From Bacteroides fragilis NCTC 9343 (GTDB taxonomy: Bacteria > Bacteroidota > Bacteroidia > Bacteroidales > Bacteroidaceae), in contig NC_003228.3 in the NCBI RefSeq assembly GCF_000025985.1, positions 3,162,001-3,226,000 on the forward strand: 64,000 nucleotides of DNA, given 5' to 3'. Each line of letters begins with the position of its first letter. Position 1 is the stretch's first letter. Of the stretch, positions 26,809 to 38,129 are shown piece after piece. Both the position numbers and the translations under genes were made by a program. The notes below the pieces were generated by a model. It searched no databases and had not been told where the DNA came from. It was given only the letters and a program-made list of their open reading frames with translations.

Positions 26809-27459
26809 TTATTTCAGTGAATCGGCATAAGCACAGAGCTTCACAATCTGATCCACATCTTCAAAATTCACCTTATTATCTTCAATATACTTCTCCACCT
26901 CCGCACGATGTTTTGAGTAGATTTTGGCAAGTTGCTTAAAGTTACGGAACTGCTTCATTTTATCATCCTTCTCCACCCAATAGACATGGTGCCGATTGCT
27001 GACAATAATTTTTTCACCTTCCAGCTTGTAAGACTGTCCGTTGCTCGTTATGGTGCCATAGCTCTGAACTGCCGTTGTTTCCGAACGGGTACCATAAGCC
27101 CCCATGGGAGCCTCCTTACGGGCGGTAGCTTTATACTGAACGTAAACCACCGGTTTGGTCGGCAACATTTCTATACCGGCTCCGTTGGATTCGGGATAAA
27201 ATGTACGTCCCGCTATCTTGATCAGCAGAATATCTCCCGGATTGGCAAGCTCTTTCACCTGCTTATCCTGAGGGTCTATAAAATAAAACTTATTGACTAC
27301 TATACTGTAGTTCATTTTAGACTTCAATTCGCCTCCGGCTCTCAGGAGCACTTGGGCATCTTCATACTTATCAAACAGGAACGAAGCCGTATCAGCCTGA
27401 GCTCTCAATTGCCACAAACTGCACAGTGCAAAAGCAATAAAAATAAAAATCCTTCTCAT
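26809..27459 (-). CDS. Secreted protein of unknown function (216 aa)
   Basis: A signal peptide (MRRIFIFIAFALCSLWQLRAQA) ends at a likely signal peptidase I site. The mature part begins with a beta-rich half (MNYSIVVNKFYFIDPQDKQV, GDILLIKIAGRTFYP) and ends in a helical, lysine-rich half (HRAEVEKYIEDNKVNFEDV). No family recognised. It stands alone between a repeat element and a terminator, so context gives no hint. Confidence 0.75.
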   Translation of the reverse strand: MRRIFIFIAFALCSLWQLRAQADTASFLFDKYEDAQVLLRAGGELKSKMNYSIVVNKFYFIDPQDKQVKELANPGDILLIKIAGRTFYPESNGAGIEMLPTKPVVYVQYKATARKEAPMGAYGTRSETTAVQSYGTITSNGQSYKLEGEKIIVSNRHHVYWVEKDDKMKQFRNFKQLAKIYSKHRAEVEKYIEDNKVNFEDVDQIVKLCAYADSLK

Positions 27460-27481
27460 AATACATCGACTTTAAGCAATA

Positions 27482-27520
27482 AAGGGCTGTCTTGACAGTA
27501 TACACTTCAAAACAGCCCTT
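27482..27520. terminator. Hairpin terminator downstream of glgP
   Basis: AAGGGCTGT and ACAGCCCTT form a 9-bp stem. On the minus strand it follows the glgP stop and runs into TTTATTG. Confidence 0.65.
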
Positions 27521-27559
27521 CAAAATAAATCTGGTAAATCTCTCTTTACTCTACATCAA

Positions 27560-30124
27560 TCAGACGAACCAACGTACGTAGCAGAAGTCTTGACGGTGAG
27601 GCAGATCCTGATTTTTCGGGAACATACGGTATGCCACTTTAAAGCTTCCTGCATTCGACAAGCTGTGCTTAGCCTGGAATGTATACAGGTCGCCTTCTTT
27701 CTTGATCACACTGAATGGTTCTACCGAATATACATGCTGCTTGCCTTCCGGAGTCGTATAAGTTGTAACCAACTCCAGTCCCACTGCATCGTTCAATCCT
27801 TTCTCGTCAACGACAACTGTAATGGTATACTCTTTGCCGCTTTCGATATCGCCTTGTGCAATGTCTGCTTCCCTCTCTTTTGAAACAATCTCGATAGAGT
27901 CCCACTTAGCAACGACTTCTTCTTTCCAGGCTGCTATCTCTTTTGCCTTTGCATTGTCATTGGCAGACAGTTCTTTGAAACGTTTAGCTTCCTTGCAGTA
28001 GAACTTACTGTAGTAATCGTCGAGCTGACGCTTCATGGTATAGTGAGGAGCGATCTGGGCGATCGAGTTTTTCACACTCTTAATCCAGCCTTCAGAGTAT
28101 CCCTTCTTGTTGCGTGCATAATACAGCGGCAGGATTTCTGTTTCGAGGATACTGTAGATAGTAGCTGCGTCGAGCTGATCCTGATGTTCCTGGTTCTGAT
28201 AAGTACGTTTTTCGGTCAATGCCCAACCTGCACCTTCGCGGTAACCTTCAAGCCACCATCCGTCGAGTACAGAGAAGTTCAATACACCATTCATCAACGC
28301 TTTCTCACCCGATGTACCGGATGCTTCGAGCGGACGGGTCGGAGTATTCAACCAGATATCAACTCCGGTCACCAGACGACGGGCCAACTGCATATCGTAG
28401 TTTTCAAGGAAGATGATCTTACCCAGGAATTCCGGACGCTGAGAGATCTCAACGATTCTCTTGATCAGTCCCTGGCCTGCACCATCGTGCGGGTGAGCCT
28501 TACCTGTGAAGAGGAACTGTACCGGATAATCGGGATTGTTAACGATCTTAGACAAGCGTTCCAGATCGGTGAACAACAAGTGAGCACGTTTGTAAGTGGC
28601 AAAACGGCGGCCGAAACCGATCAGCAATGCATTCGGATTGATCTTGTCCAACAGCGATACAATGCGTGAAGGATCTCCCTGGTTCTTCAACCACGTTTCA
28701 CGGAACTGCTTACGGATATAATCCACCAGCTTGTTCTTCATCGTCACGCGAGTCTTCCAGATCTCTTCATCGGGCACATTATAGATAGCTTCCCAGATCT
28801 TCGGATTTGACTGATCGTACAGGAAGTTTTCGTTAAAGTATTTAGCATAAAGCTGTTTCCATTCGGTAGCGCTCCATGTGGGGAAGTGTACACCATTGGT
28901 CACATAACCCACATGGCTCTCTTCGGGGAAGTATCCCTTCCAGATAGAAGAGAACATCTCCTGAGAAACTTTTCCGTGCAGCCAGCTTACACCGTTCACT
29001 TCCTGAGAAGTGTTGCAAGCAAATACAGACATACAGAAACGTTCGCCCTTATCACCCGGATTGTTACGTCCAAGGTCCATCAGGTCGTCCCAGCTGATAC
29101 CCATCTTAACGGGATATCCGCCCATATATTTACCGAACAAGCCTTCGTCAAAGTAGTCGTGACCGGCAGGCACCGGAGTGTGAACCGTATACAGTGAAGA
29201 TGCACGAACCAACTCGATAGCCTGGTTGAAAGTCAGGCCGGTAGCTACATAATCGCAGATACGCTGAACATTGATCAGGGCGGCGTGTCCTTCGTTACAG
29301 TGATAAATATCTTTTTTGATACCCAATGCCTTCAGTGTCAGCATACCGCCGATACCCAGCAGGATCTCTTGTTTCAAACGGTTTTCCCAGTCACCTCCGT
29401 ACAGCTGGTGAGTGATAGGACGGTCAAACTCGCTGTTCATTTCATTGTCTGTATCGAGCAGATACAAAGAAACGCGTCCTACGTTCACTCTCCATACATT
29501 TGCATGTACGTAGTAATCCATATAAGGCACATCTACTACCAACGGTTTGCCGTCTGCATCCGTCACGCGGTCAATAGGGAGTTGTCCGAAGTTCTGTGCC
29601 TCGTAATTGGCAATCTGCTGTCCGTCCATCGACAGGGTTTGTGTAAAGTAACCATAGCGATACAGGAAACCTACTGCACACAGATCTACATTACTGTCCG
29701 AAGCTTCTTTCAGATAGTCGCCGGCCAATACACCCAGACCCCCGGAATATATTTTAAGAACATGATTCAAACCATATTCCATGCTAAAGTAAGCCACTGA
29801 CGGACGTTTGTTATCGGGCGTCACATCCATGTAGTCTCTAAATTTAGCATATACGTCGTTCATGCGTTTCAGGATTACTTTATCTTTTGATAAAGCTTCC
29901 AGTTTTTCGTAACTCATACGTTCAAGCAAAAGCACAGGATTCTGACCGGCTTCTTTCCAGAGAGTCGGATCCAAGTCTCTGAAGAGTTCAGTAGCTTCAT
30001 AATTCCACGCCCACCAAATGTTGCGTGCCAGTTCAGATAGTTTCTCTAATTCCGCAGGAACACGTGACTTTACAGTTACCTCCTTCCAATTCGGAGTATT
30101 CACATTACTTACTTTAATTTTCAT
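27560..30124 (-). CDS. glgP: Alpha-glucan (glycogen/maltodextrin) phosphorylase
   Basis: An 854-aa GT35 enzyme that releases glucose-1-phosphate from alpha-1,4-glucans. It has the DUF3417 N-terminal segment ([18 protein letters not shown]) of the short phosphorylase branch, the [13 protein letters not shown] and HCNEGHAAL regions, and the pyridoxal-phosphate lysine in [13 protein letters not shown] followed by VLDGWW. The last 110 residues form a beta-rich tail ([11 protein letters not shown]...CYVRWFV). Length is typical for this branch. It lies 33 bases downstream of the glycogen synthase gene, so synthesis and degradation are cotranscribed. Confidence 0.93.
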   Translation of the reverse strand: MKIKVSNVNTPNWKEVTVKSRVPAELEKLSELARNIWWAWNYEATELFRDLDPTLWKEAGQNPVLLLERMSYEKLEALSKDKVILKRMNDVYAKFRDYMDVTPDNKRPSVAYFSMEYGLNHVLKIYSGGLGVLAGDYLKEASDSNVDLCAVGFLYRYGYFTQTLSMDGQQIANYEAQNFGQLPIDRVTDADGKPLVVDVPYMDYYVHANVWRVNVGRVSLYLLDTDNEMNSEFDRPITHQLYGGDWENRLKQEILLGIGGMLTLKALGIKKDIYHCNEGHAALINVQRICDYVATGLTFNQAIELVRASSLYTVHTPVPAGHDYFDEGLFGKYMGGYPVKMGISWDDLMDLGRNNPGDKGERFCMSVFACNTSQEVNGVSWLHGKVSQEMFSSIWKGYFPEESHVGYVTNGVHFPTWSATEWKQLYAKYFNENFLYDQSNPKIWEAIYNVPDEEIWKTRVTMKNKLVDYIRKQFRETWLKNQGDPSRIVSLLDKINPNALLIGFGRRFATYKRAHLLFTDLERLSKIVNNPDYPVQFLFTGKAHPHDGAGQGLIKRIVEISQRPEFLGKIIFLENYDMQLARRLVTGVDIWLNTPTRPLEASGTSGEKALMNGVLNFSVLDGWWLEGYREGAGWALTEKRTYQNQEHQDQLDAATIYSILETEILPLYYARNKKGYSEGWIKSVKNSIAQIAPHYTMKRQLDDYYSKFYCKEAKRFKELSANDNAKAKEIAAWKEEVVAKWDSIEIVSKEREADIAQGDIESGKEYTITVVVDEKGLNDAVGLELVTTYTTPEGKQHVYSVEPFSVIKKEGDLYTFQAKHSLSNAGSFKVAYRMFPKNQDLPHRQDFCYVRWFV

Positions 30125-30157
30125 AATGTTATTGTTTACTTGTTGATGAATAAATAC

Positions 30158-31819
30158 TTAGTTTAGTTGACGTTTCATGGCATTACGCAAGGCGATGTCA
30201 TAAGCCTCGTAATAATATTTGATGAAATGCTTCCATAGAGCCTGTTCGGCCACAGCCGCAGCTTGTTTGCGGATCTCTTTCACCTCATTATCTGTTTTAC
30301 CCGAGAACAGTGCGATCGTATCTTTGATACCGTCGGCTACCTCTGAGTAATTATAGTCCGAACGGTGTAACACCTCTACCCCATTATCGATGCCATGCTG
30401 ATTTTTCAGGCTGTTCACCCAAAGGCCGAAGCCTGCCAGGTCTGTTGTAATAGTAGGTACGCGGAATGCCACACTCTCAAGCGGAGTGTATCCCCAAGGT
30501 TCGTAATAAGAAGGATAGACACTCAAGTCTTCTCCCAATATCAGATCATAATATTCTTTGTTCAGGATTCCATCTTTTCCGTCCAGATAGCACGGAACGA
30601 AAATCACCTTCACTTTATCTTCCGGACGATTTCCCATACCAAGATATTTGAGCATATCCAGAACTTGGTCGTGGGTCATGTTATGCAGCCAATGGGTAAT
30701 GAAAGGTACTTCGAGCGGAGTATCGAATTTTTCTTTGCTTTTCAGCCGTGTCTGCAAATCCTCGCGGGGCTCTCCCACCCAACCCGGTACATTGACAAAT
30801 GCCAGCACGTTCTTCTGCAGGTCCTTGTCCCGGTTCAAACGGTTCAATGATTCCAGAAACACGTCGATCCCTTTGTTCTTAAACTCGTAACGGCCACTGG
30901 TGCCGATAATTAATGTGTCATCGTCCATATGGGTACCCAGAAGCTTATTGGCCACATTCAACATCAATGCACGCGCACGTTTGCGCTTACCGGTGAAAGC
31001 GCTTCCCTGAGGAACGAAATCGTCCTCGAAACCGTTCATCAATACTACATCGGCGGCTTTATCAAGCAGTTCCTTACACTCGTTGTTGGTGATTTCGCTC
31101 ACCGTCGTAAAGCAGTCAACGTGATGCGCAGTCTGCTTTTCAATCGAGTGCTTCGACTGCATATTCAGCTCCTGTGCCATCTGATCGCCGTTATAAGCAA
31201 ACAGATAGTCATATAAAGGTTTATCGTTTCCGGCAATGCTACGGCCGATAGAAGTGGCATGGGTGGTGAAGATGGTTCCTATTTCGGGAACAGCCAATTG
31301 CAGATACAGTGCTCCCAGGCCGGTCATCCATTCATGTGCCTGATAAATGACCTTATCATTTTCGGTCAGGTTGTAGCGATAGAAGCTTTCCACCACTTTT
31401 CCGGCAGCATACGAAAACATGGATGCTTCGTCATAATCGCCGTAAGCATGCAATGAATCGACCTGAAAGTGATTCCACATTTCAGTATAGATTTCATTCT
31501 TTTTCTCAAAAAAAGGCTGAAAGTCAACGAGAATAACAATGGGTTCACCCGGAATATTCCAACGTCCGACACGGACAGAAAGGTCATCTTTCTTGAGGGC
31601 ATGTTCTTTCCATGCCGCACAAAGATTGTCAGATTCTATAAACAAGGGATTGTCCTTTCCTTGCCATACATCCGGCCCTATAAAAAATAATTTGTCACGG
31701 AAGTTAGTTTGCAACGTATTTGCCCTTGTAGACAAAACAGTATAAATTCCTCCTACCTTGTTGCACACTTCCCAACTGGCTTCGAAGATATAATCGGGGG
31801 TTAATAAATCTTTTACCAT
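30158..31819 (-). CDS. Glycogen synthase, GT3 (eukaryote-like) family
   Basis: A 553-aa glycosyltransferase resembling fungal/animal glycogen synthase rather than bacterial GlgA. Landmarks are FEASWEVCNKVGGIYTVLSTRA near the N-terminus (IFEASWEVCNKVGG), LFFIGPDVW, YQAHEWMTGLGALY, FTTHATSIGRS, GTSGRYEFKNKGID and the C-terminal donor site PSYYEPWGYTPLESVA. It elongates alpha-1,4-glucan chains, probably from UDP-glucose. The ATG at 31819 (MVKDLLTPDY) was chosen; the extra 33 residues of the longer frame would span the -7 box. Operon with glgP. Confidence 0.9.
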   Translation of the reverse strand: MVKDLLTPDYIFEASWEVCNKVGGIYTVLSTRANTLQTNFRDKLFFIGPDVWQGKDNPLFIESDNLCAAWKEHALKKDDLSVRVGRWNIPGEPIVILVDFQPFFEKKNEIYTEMWNHFQVDSLHAYGDYDEASMFSYAAGKVVESFYRYNLTENDKVIYQAHEWMTGLGALYLQLAVPEIGTIFTTHATSIGRSIAGNDKPLYDYLFAYNGDQMAQELNMQSKHSIEKQTAHHVDCFTTVSEITNNECKELLDKAADVVLMNGFEDDFVPQGSAFTGKRKRARALMLNVANKLLGTHMDDDTLIIGTSGRYEFKNKGIDVFLESLNRLNRDKDLQKNVLAFVNVPGWVGEPREDLQTRLKSKEKFDTPLEVPFITHWLHNMTHDQVLDMLKYLGMGNRPEDKVKVIFVPCYLDGKDGILNKEYYDLILGEDLSVYPSYYEPWGYTPLESVAFRVPTITTDLAGFGLWVNSLKNQHGIDNGVEVLHRSDYNYSEVADGIKDTIALFSGKTDNEVKEIRKQAAAVAEQALWKHFIKYYYEAYDIALRNAMKRQLN

Positions 31820-31853
31820 ATAAATGTTTAAAACTCTTTTTATTACGCAGGTG

Positions 31854-31861
31854 CAAAAGTA
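31854..31861 (-). promoter_or_regulatory. -7 box of the glycogen synthase/phosphorylase operon
   Basis: Minus-strand TACTTTTG, 35 bases before the ATG at 31819. Confidence 0.5.
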
Positions 31862-31948
31862 CGCATTATTTATTGAAAAATAATGCTTTATGCAAAAAAT
31901 ATAAGCAAAATAGCACAAACAAGCGTTTACAACGAGATTTCAGAGCAT

Positions 31949-32036
31949 AAAAAAAGACTTAAGTGTTTTCGGAAAACGCTTAAGTCTTTTCAGAAAACAC
32001 TTAAACGTTCTGTCGAAAACGCTTAAGTGTTTTTTA
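31949..32036 (-). repeat. CTTAAGT repeat cluster, likely terminator of the V-ATPase operon
   Basis: Four alternating copies of a GAAAACGCTTAAGTCTTTT-like unit, each containing the palindrome ACTTAAGT or CTTAAG, start and end in runs of A/T. They can form stacked hairpins followed by U-runs, right after the last V-ATPase gene. Confidence 0.7.
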
Positions 32037-32048
32037 TAAATCATTAGT

Positions 32049-32540
<492 letters not shown>

Positions 32541-32554
32541 CTATTAATTTCTTT

Positions 32555-34372
32555 TTATTTTCTGAATGGTTTGTACTCTTTGCCACCACCTTCGTAACCG
32601 GAATTCTTGAAAAACTCCACGAAGGTCAGACGCATAGGATGAACCATGGCTCCGAGCACATTCATAAAGATATTGATGGCATGGCCGATTACAAAAATCA
32701 ATACCATCACAATGGGGCCGGCAATCACATTGTCCGGACTCATGCCCACTGCCAAACTATTGAATACGCCGGCAAGGATACCTCCCGACAATCCCAGAGC
32801 GAACAAACGGACGTATGACAGAACGTCGCCCAACAGACCTGTCGCCATGTTATAAGAATCCCATAAGCCCAGCCCGATATTCAGGAAGATGTTCTTCCCC
32901 GGACTGTTGAACAGGAAAATCATAACGCCGGCAATACCCATGATGATCAAATGAACCGTACTTCCCATCGGCATCACTTTCGGCAACAGTGCCGAGAAGG
33001 CTAACGATAGCAAGAGGATGATCCATCCGATTGTAGCAATGGCATACTTGAAGCCAAACTGGATAGTCTGATTGACAGCTTTCAGTACCATGCCGAACAG
33101 GATCTGTACCGCACCCAGAATCAGTGAGAGTTGGAACATGTCATTATTATCCATGAAAACGGCACTCTTCAGGCGCTGGATGAACGGCAAGGGCAGATCG
33201 TAAATATTGGCTCCGAAAAAAGTCCCGGTCAGCAATCCGCAGAAGAAAGTGGAAGTTGCCAGTATCTGAATCAGCGAAATGATCGATTTAGCCGACTGAC
33301 TCAGTTTTTTCGCCAATAGACGATAAGCCGTAGCTCCTACAAACAGGAATAATCCATAACCGGAATCTCCCAGGCAGAGCCCGAAAAAGATCATAAAGAA
33401 CGGGGCAAAGAACGGGGTCAGGTCCAGTTCATTATACTTGGGCAACATGTAGAGTTTGCAAATGGGCTCGAACCAGGCAAAGAAACCTTTGTTATTCAGT
33501 TCGATCGGCACGTTGTCTTCCGGTGTCGGATCTGTGATCTCATAATAAATATGTGCATCGTTCAGATAAGCCTCTATCTCTACCTTGCTGGTAGCAGGGG
33601 CCCATCCTTCGAGCAACATCAATTTGTCACCCGCAGTCTGCTCTGTACTCAATACGACTTTTGAAAATTCTATTTCAGTCTGCACCTGTTTCAAAGCCTC
33701 CTTCAGCGAAGGGATATCGGTTTCGGACAAAGCGACCAACTTCTTTTCATTCTCTTCAAGTGCGGTCTCTGTATTCGCATACTGCGCCTCGAGCTGGGCC
33801 AGTGACTGCGATGGCAGTTTAGCTTGCTCTACATCCAGATCGACTTCCTCCCCGTCCTTGGTCACGGTGATGAAAAAGACTTTTGAGGATATGCGGCAGA
33901 TGATCATAGCGTTGTATTCCGCTTCCCATTCTTCCTTGTAGTTACCTTCGGAGCAGGTATAGAAGCCGACTACATAACCGGCATCTTTCAAACGCTGTAT
34001 GCCTTCCGGCTCAAAGTTGCCCCAAGCCTCCAAAGCGTCTTTCTCCTTGCCACAGGTTTGCTGCTGTTGCAACAGTTTACTGTGTTCGGTCTGCAAGGCA
34101 TCTATTTCATCGAGCACCTGCAAACCACGTTCGGCACTACCGCCATTGGCAGCAATGACCGCATCCTTCTCGTGCTTCTGGTTCTGAAGCAACTTCAATG
34201 CGGCGGCCAAACGGGCAGAAAGACGAATATTATCTTGCAGTTCGGCATTCTCCGCCGCTCCCTGCTGCTTCTCTACAATATGGACCACTCCGAGTTCACG
34301 AAGACTGTTCAGGAAATCTTCGTACTCCTTATGATAAACCAGGAACGTGAGTTTCTTCATTTTCGTAATCAT
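32555..34372 (-). CDS. ntpI: V-type ATPase subunit I (stator a-subunit)
   Basis: A 605-aa membrane stator subunit. The N-terminal half (1-300) is soluble with a long coiled coil (LEAQYANTETALEENEKKLV); the C-terminal half has about seven membrane helices. The FFMIFFGLCLGDSGYG segment and the helix with the essential arginine (LSYVRLFALGLSGG) line the ion path against the K ring. It overlaps subunit D by four bases. Confidence 0.93.
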   Translation of the reverse strand: MITKMKKLTFLVYHKEYEDFLNSLRELGVVHIVEKQQGAAENAELQDNIRLSARLAAALKLLQNQKHEKDAVIAANGGSAERGLQVLDEIDALQTEHSKLLQQQQTCGKEKDALEAWGNFEPEGIQRLKDAGYVVGFYTCSEGNYKEEWEAEYNAMIICRISSKVFFITVTKDGEEVDLDVEQAKLPSQSLAQLEAQYANTETALEENEKKLVALSETDIPSLKEALKQVQTEIEFSKVVLSTEQTAGDKLMLLEGWAPATSKVEIEAYLNDAHIYYEITDPTPEDNVPIELNNKGFFAWFEPICKLYMLPKYNELDLTPFFAPFFMIFFGLCLGDSGYGLFLFVGATAYRLLAKKLSQSAKSIISLIQILATSTFFCGLLTGTFFGANIYDLPLPFIQRLKSAVFMDNNDMFQLSLILGAVQILFGMVLKAVNQTIQFGFKYAIATIGWIILLLSLAFSALLPKVMPMGSTVHLIIMGIAGVMIFLFNSPGKNIFLNIGLGLWDSYNMATGLLGDVLSYVRLFALGLSGGILAGVFNSLAVGMSPDNVIAGPIVMVLIFVIGHAINIFMNVLGAMVHPMRLTFVEFFKNSGYEGGGKEYKPFRK

Positions 34373-34974
34373 GCTTCTGCCTCCTTCCTTTTTTCCTGCT
34401 GTGACTTCAGAATCTTTTGCGACGACTTAGACAAATTTTCTTCATCTTCCATGAATCGTTTGATCTTGCGCAAAGCATCCTGATACCCCGGTATCTGAAC
34501 CTTCTCAAAAAGATTCACTTTCTGAGTGGTCTTTTTCCTCGCATGTTCTAACAAGCCCAACTTGGCTAGCGTAAACTCACGCTCTATAGCGGTATGTGCC
34601 AACTCCTTAAGCAGGTGTATACCGTCGGCATACCACTTAGGAGCATTAAACAGACTGTACGGACGGATCTCGAAATCCACATTTTCGAGCAAAGGCACCC
34701 GTACACCGGCTATTTTCTTGACACCAAGATGAACATCATTTACTTTTATCAATGAGGTGTCAAACTCATTCCAAAGTGCGAACATGGCTTCATAAGCCTG
34801 GATTTGTTTTTCCAGCCTTTCCTCCAGATCGGCAGCTTCGCTTTTACAGCGCTTCACTTCCATGCGAAGGGCACTCTCCTTGTTTTTGATAATCGGGAGA
34901 GTACGTACCCGCACTTTCAGTTGCTTCTCAAGCTGCTGAAGGGAGGTTTTGTTATATTGAAACTTTATAGCCAT
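34369..34974 (-). CDS. ntpD: V-type ATPase subunit D (central rotor stalk)
   Basis: A 201-aa protein made mainly of two long helices forming an antiparallel coiled coil (YNKTSLQQLEKQLKVRVRTL at the N-terminus and a C-terminal AHTAIEREFTLAKLGLLEHA-type helix), the axle that turns inside the A3B3 head. Key family words are KLGLLEHARKKTTQKVNLFE and IPGYQDALRKIKRFMEDEE. It follows subunit B by 12 bases. Confidence 0.9.
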   Translation of the reverse strand: MAIKFQYNKTSLQQLEKQLKVRVRTLPIIKNKESALRMEVKRCKSEAADLEERLEKQIQAYEAMFALWNEFDTSLIKVNDVHLGVKKIAGVRVPLLENVDFEIRPYSLFNAPKWYADGIHLLKELAHTAIEREFTLAKLGLLEHARKKTTQKVNLFEKVQIPGYQDALRKIKRFMEDEENLSKSSQKILKSQQEKRKEAEA

Positions 34975-34986
34975 CTCGTTTATTTA

Positions 34987-36306
34987 CTATTTTTTCCAAT
35001 ACTGATCTACCAGTTCCTTCTTGATATTTACTTCTTCCGGACGGAAGTATTTGCCGAACAGTCCCCAGGCTACATCGAGCATTTCGGTCGTATCCAGATT
35101 GACGTCGATGGCCAGCAACTGATTGGAGTAATCTTTGGCAAAAGCTAAAGTACGTTCGTCATAGTTGGTCAGGTCGAAACCATTTTCCAATTTAGTCTTG
35201 GCATTAGCGGCATCGGCATACAAACGCACGGCAGCATTCATCACCTGCGGATGGTCTTTACGGGTTTTCTTACCGGTTACCAACTGTTTCAGACGGGACA
35301 ATGAACGGAACGGATCGACAATAACCTTACCGATGTCACTGTCACGGCGCAGGAACAACTGTCCTTCGGTGATGTAGCCTGTATTATCCGGCACAGCATG
35401 CGTAATATCACCACCGGACAATGTAGTCACGGCAATAATCGTGATGGAGCCGCCATCGGGGAACTGTACAGCCTTTTCGTAGATCTTGGCAAGATCCGAA
35501 TAGAGCGAACCCGGCATAGAATCTTTCGAAGGAATCTGGTCCATACGGTTTGACACGATAGCCAAAGCATCGGCATACGAAGTCATATCGGTCAGCAGAA
35601 CCAATACTTTCTGATTGTGCTGTACTGCGAAATATTCAGCCGCAGTCAAAGCCATATCCGGTACCAGCAAACGTTCTACCGGAGGGTTCTCCGTGGTATT
35701 CACGAAACTGACGATACGGTCGAGCGCACCGGCATTGGAAAATACATTCTTGAAATACAGGTAGTCATCGTTTGTCATACCCATACCGCCCAGAATAATC
35801 TTATCTGTTTCTGCACGTAACGCCACGTTAGCCATCACCTGGTTGAACGGTTGGTCGGGATCGGCGAAGAACGGAATCTTCTGACCGGAAACCAGTGTAT
35901 TGTTCAAGTCGATACCTGCGATACCGGTTGCAATCAGCTCGGAAGGCTGTTTACGCCGTACCGGGTTTACAGACGGCCCTCCGATCGGTACCTCCTGCCC
36001 TTCGATCTCCGGTCCTCCGTCGATAGGATCACCGAAAGCGTTGAAAAAACGTCCGGCCAGTTGCTCGCTCACTTTCAGCGTAGGCGATTTACCCAGAAAT
36101 ACAACTTCGGCATTGGTCGGGATACCTTCCGTACCCTCAAACACCTGCAAAGTCACTTCGTCACCGGCAATCTTTACAACCTGAGCCAGTTTACCATTCA
36201 CAGTGGCCAACTCATCATATCCTACCCCTGTAGCTTTCAGCGAACAGGTGGCCTTGGTAATCTGAGTAATCTTAGTATATATTTTTTGAAATGCTTTTGT
36301 AGCCAT
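34987..36306 (-). CDS. ntpB: V-type ATPase subunit B (non-catalytic head subunit)
   Basis: A 439-aa head subunit. It has the ATP-synthase alpha/beta fold with the ATP-interface residues but a degenerate P-loop (VSGQKIPFFADPDQPFN instead of GxxxxGKT), as expected for B. Other signs are RNPVRRKQPSELIATGI-like SVNPVRRKQPSELIATGI, LTDMTSYADAL and PGSLYSDLAKIYEKA. It alternates with A in the hexamer. Gap of 29 bases to the A gene. Confidence 0.94.
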   Translation of the reverse strand: MATKAFQKIYTKITQITKATCSLKATGVGYDELATVNGKLAQVVKIAGDEVTLQVFEGTEGIPTNAEVVFLGKSPTLKVSEQLAGRFFNAFGDPIDGGPEIEGQEVPIGGPSVNPVRRKQPSELIATGIAGIDLNNTLVSGQKIPFFADPDQPFNQVMANVALRAETDKIILGGMGMTNDDYLYFKNVFSNAGALDRIVSFVNTTENPPVERLLVPDMALTAAEYFAVQHNQKVLVLLTDMTSYADALAIVSNRMDQIPSKDSMPGSLYSDLAKIYEKAVQFPDGGSITIIAVTTLSGGDITHAVPDNTGYITEGQLFLRRDSDIGKVIVDPFRSLSRLKQLVTGKKTRKDHPQVMNAAVRLYADAANAKTKLENGFDLTNYDERTLAFAKDYSNQLLAIDVNLDTTEMLDVAWGLFGKYFRPEEVNIKKELVDQYWKK

Positions 36307-36335
36307 GTTATTATTTACAATTTAGTTTCAATCTA

Positions 36336-38093
36336 CTATTTGACACTTCTCTCGGCAACCAACTCCTCCAATTGCTTCTGGAAACCTTCATATTGTTCCG
36401 ACTTGAACTTCGAATAGTTCATTTGCTTGCAGATGTTAATCATCTTCTTGAAGTAATCCATAACCTCATTAAAGTTATCAAACTCAAATTCCGTATGACA
36501 GATGTCTATCACCATATTCAAGATAGCCTCCTGACGCTCCATCGGAGTCACGGCATCAATCTCGTCGAACGCATCCTGCTGCAAGATAACGAAGTCTATC
36601 AACTCGGACTTCCAGAAGATTACGTGATACTCTACCGGTACACCGTCATCACCCAGGATATTGATCTGCTCGGCAATCTCCTTACCGCGTTGCAAGCGAG
36701 TTTTGATTTCGTTCACCTTACCGATCCACTCATCATTGATATGCTCGGCAATGTATGCTTCAAATTCAGGATATTCGATATACTTGGAATAAGAATCGAT
36801 CGGATTTACAGCCGGATAACGCTTCTTATCGGCACGATCCTGCTCCAGAGCATAGAAACAACGGGCTACCTTCTTGGTGTTCTCTGTCACCGGCTCCTTC
36901 AAGTTACCACCGGCAGGTGATACTGTACCGATAAAGGTAATAGAACCGCTCTCGCCGTTATTCAGTTTCACGTAGCCTGCACGGCCATAGAAGTTAGAAA
37001 TGATTGAGGACAGGTCCATCGGGAATGCATCCGGTCCGGGCAACTCCTCCATACGGTTCGACATCTCACGCAATGCCTGCGCCCAACGGGAAGTGGAGTC
37101 TGCCATCAGCAGGACTTTCAATCCCATGGCACGATAGTATTCGGCAATCGTCATGGCCGTATACACAGAAGCTTCACGCGCTGCTACCGGCATGTTCGAT
37201 GTATTTGCGATAATAATGGTACGCTCCATCAGCTTACGTCCCGTGTGCGGGTCCACCAATTCCGGAAATTCGGTAAAGATTTCCACAACTTCATTTGCAC
37301 GCTCCCCACAAGCAGCGATAATCACGATATCGGCTTCGGCCTGTTTTGAAATGGCATGCTGAAGTACCGTCTTACCCGTACCGAACGGACCGGGAATAAA
37401 TCCGGTACCGCCTTCCACTATCGGATTGACAGTATCGATCACACGCACACCGGTTTCAAGCAACTTGAACGGACGCGGTTTTTCTTTATAATTCGTCATA
37501 GCCCGCTTCACCGGCCATTTCTGGATCATATTCACTTCAACGGTATTTCCTTCTTCGTCCACCAAAACTGCAACCACATCTTCAATCTTGTAATCGCCTT
37601 CGGGAACAATCGACTTCACCGTGCAAACACCTTTCTGAGTGAAAGGCACCATAATCTTCAATGGCTGGAAGTTCTCGTCCACCTGTCCTAACCAGGCAGA
37701 TGCTTCCACTTTATCCCCCACACTGACAAGGGGAACAAAATGCCATACACTTCCTTTATCCAACGGATAAGTATATTGTCCTCTCTTCAGGAATACTCCA
37801 TCCATCTTATCAAGGTCGTTTTGCAGACCATCATAATTCTTTGATAACATACCGGGACCTAAAGTCACTTCAAGCATGTGTCCGGTAAATTCGGCCTCGG
37901 CTCCCACTTTCAGTCCACGAGTACTTTCGAACACCTGGACATATACATGTGTACCTACGACCTTAATCACCTCCGCCATTAATTTGTCTCCGCCGGTTGA
38001 GATATAACAGATCTCATTCTGAGCTACCGGCCCATCAACGACGAGGGTCACCATGTTGGCAATAACGCCACTAACAGTTCCTTTTGTTGCCAT
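36336..38093 (-). CDS. ntpA: V-type ATPase subunit A (catalytic)
   Basis: A 585-aa catalytic subunit. The bulge domain characteristic of A is present between residues about 110 and 190; the P-loop is GPFGTGKTVLQHAI; the catalytic GER is in AACGERANEVVE; MADSTSRWAQALREMSNR and SPAGGNLKEPVTENT follow. ATP hydrolysis here drives the D rotor. Length is normal. Confidence 0.95.
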   Translation of the reverse strand: MATKGTVSGVIANMVTLVVDGPVAQNEICYISTGGDKLMAEVIKVVGTHVYVQVFESTRGLKVGAEAEFTGHMLEVTLGPGMLSKNYDGLQNDLDKMDGVFLKRGQYTYPLDKGSVWHFVPLVSVGDKVEASAWLGQVDENFQPLKIMVPFTQKGVCTVKSIVPEGDYKIEDVVAVLVDEEGNTVEVNMIQKWPVKRAMTNYKEKPRPFKLLETGVRVIDTVNPIVEGGTGFIPGPFGTGKTVLQHAISKQAEADIVIIAACGERANEVVEIFTEFPELVDPHTGRKLMERTIIIANTSNMPVAAREASVYTAMTIAEYYRAMGLKVLLMADSTSRWAQALREMSNRMEELPGPDAFPMDLSSIISNFYGRAGYVKLNNGESGSITFIGTVSPAGGNLKEPVTENTKKVARCFYALEQDRADKKRYPAVNPIDSYSKYIEYPEFEAYIAEHINDEWIGKVNEIKTRLQRGKEIAEQINILGDDGVPVEYHVIFWKSELIDFVILQQDAFDEIDAVTPMERQEAILNMVIDICHTEFEFDNFNEVMDYFKKMINICKQMNYSKFKSEQYEGFQKQLEELVAERSVK

Positions 38094-38129
38094 ATATTTT
38101 TTTAGTTTATTTATCCGAGTTTGGCAGTA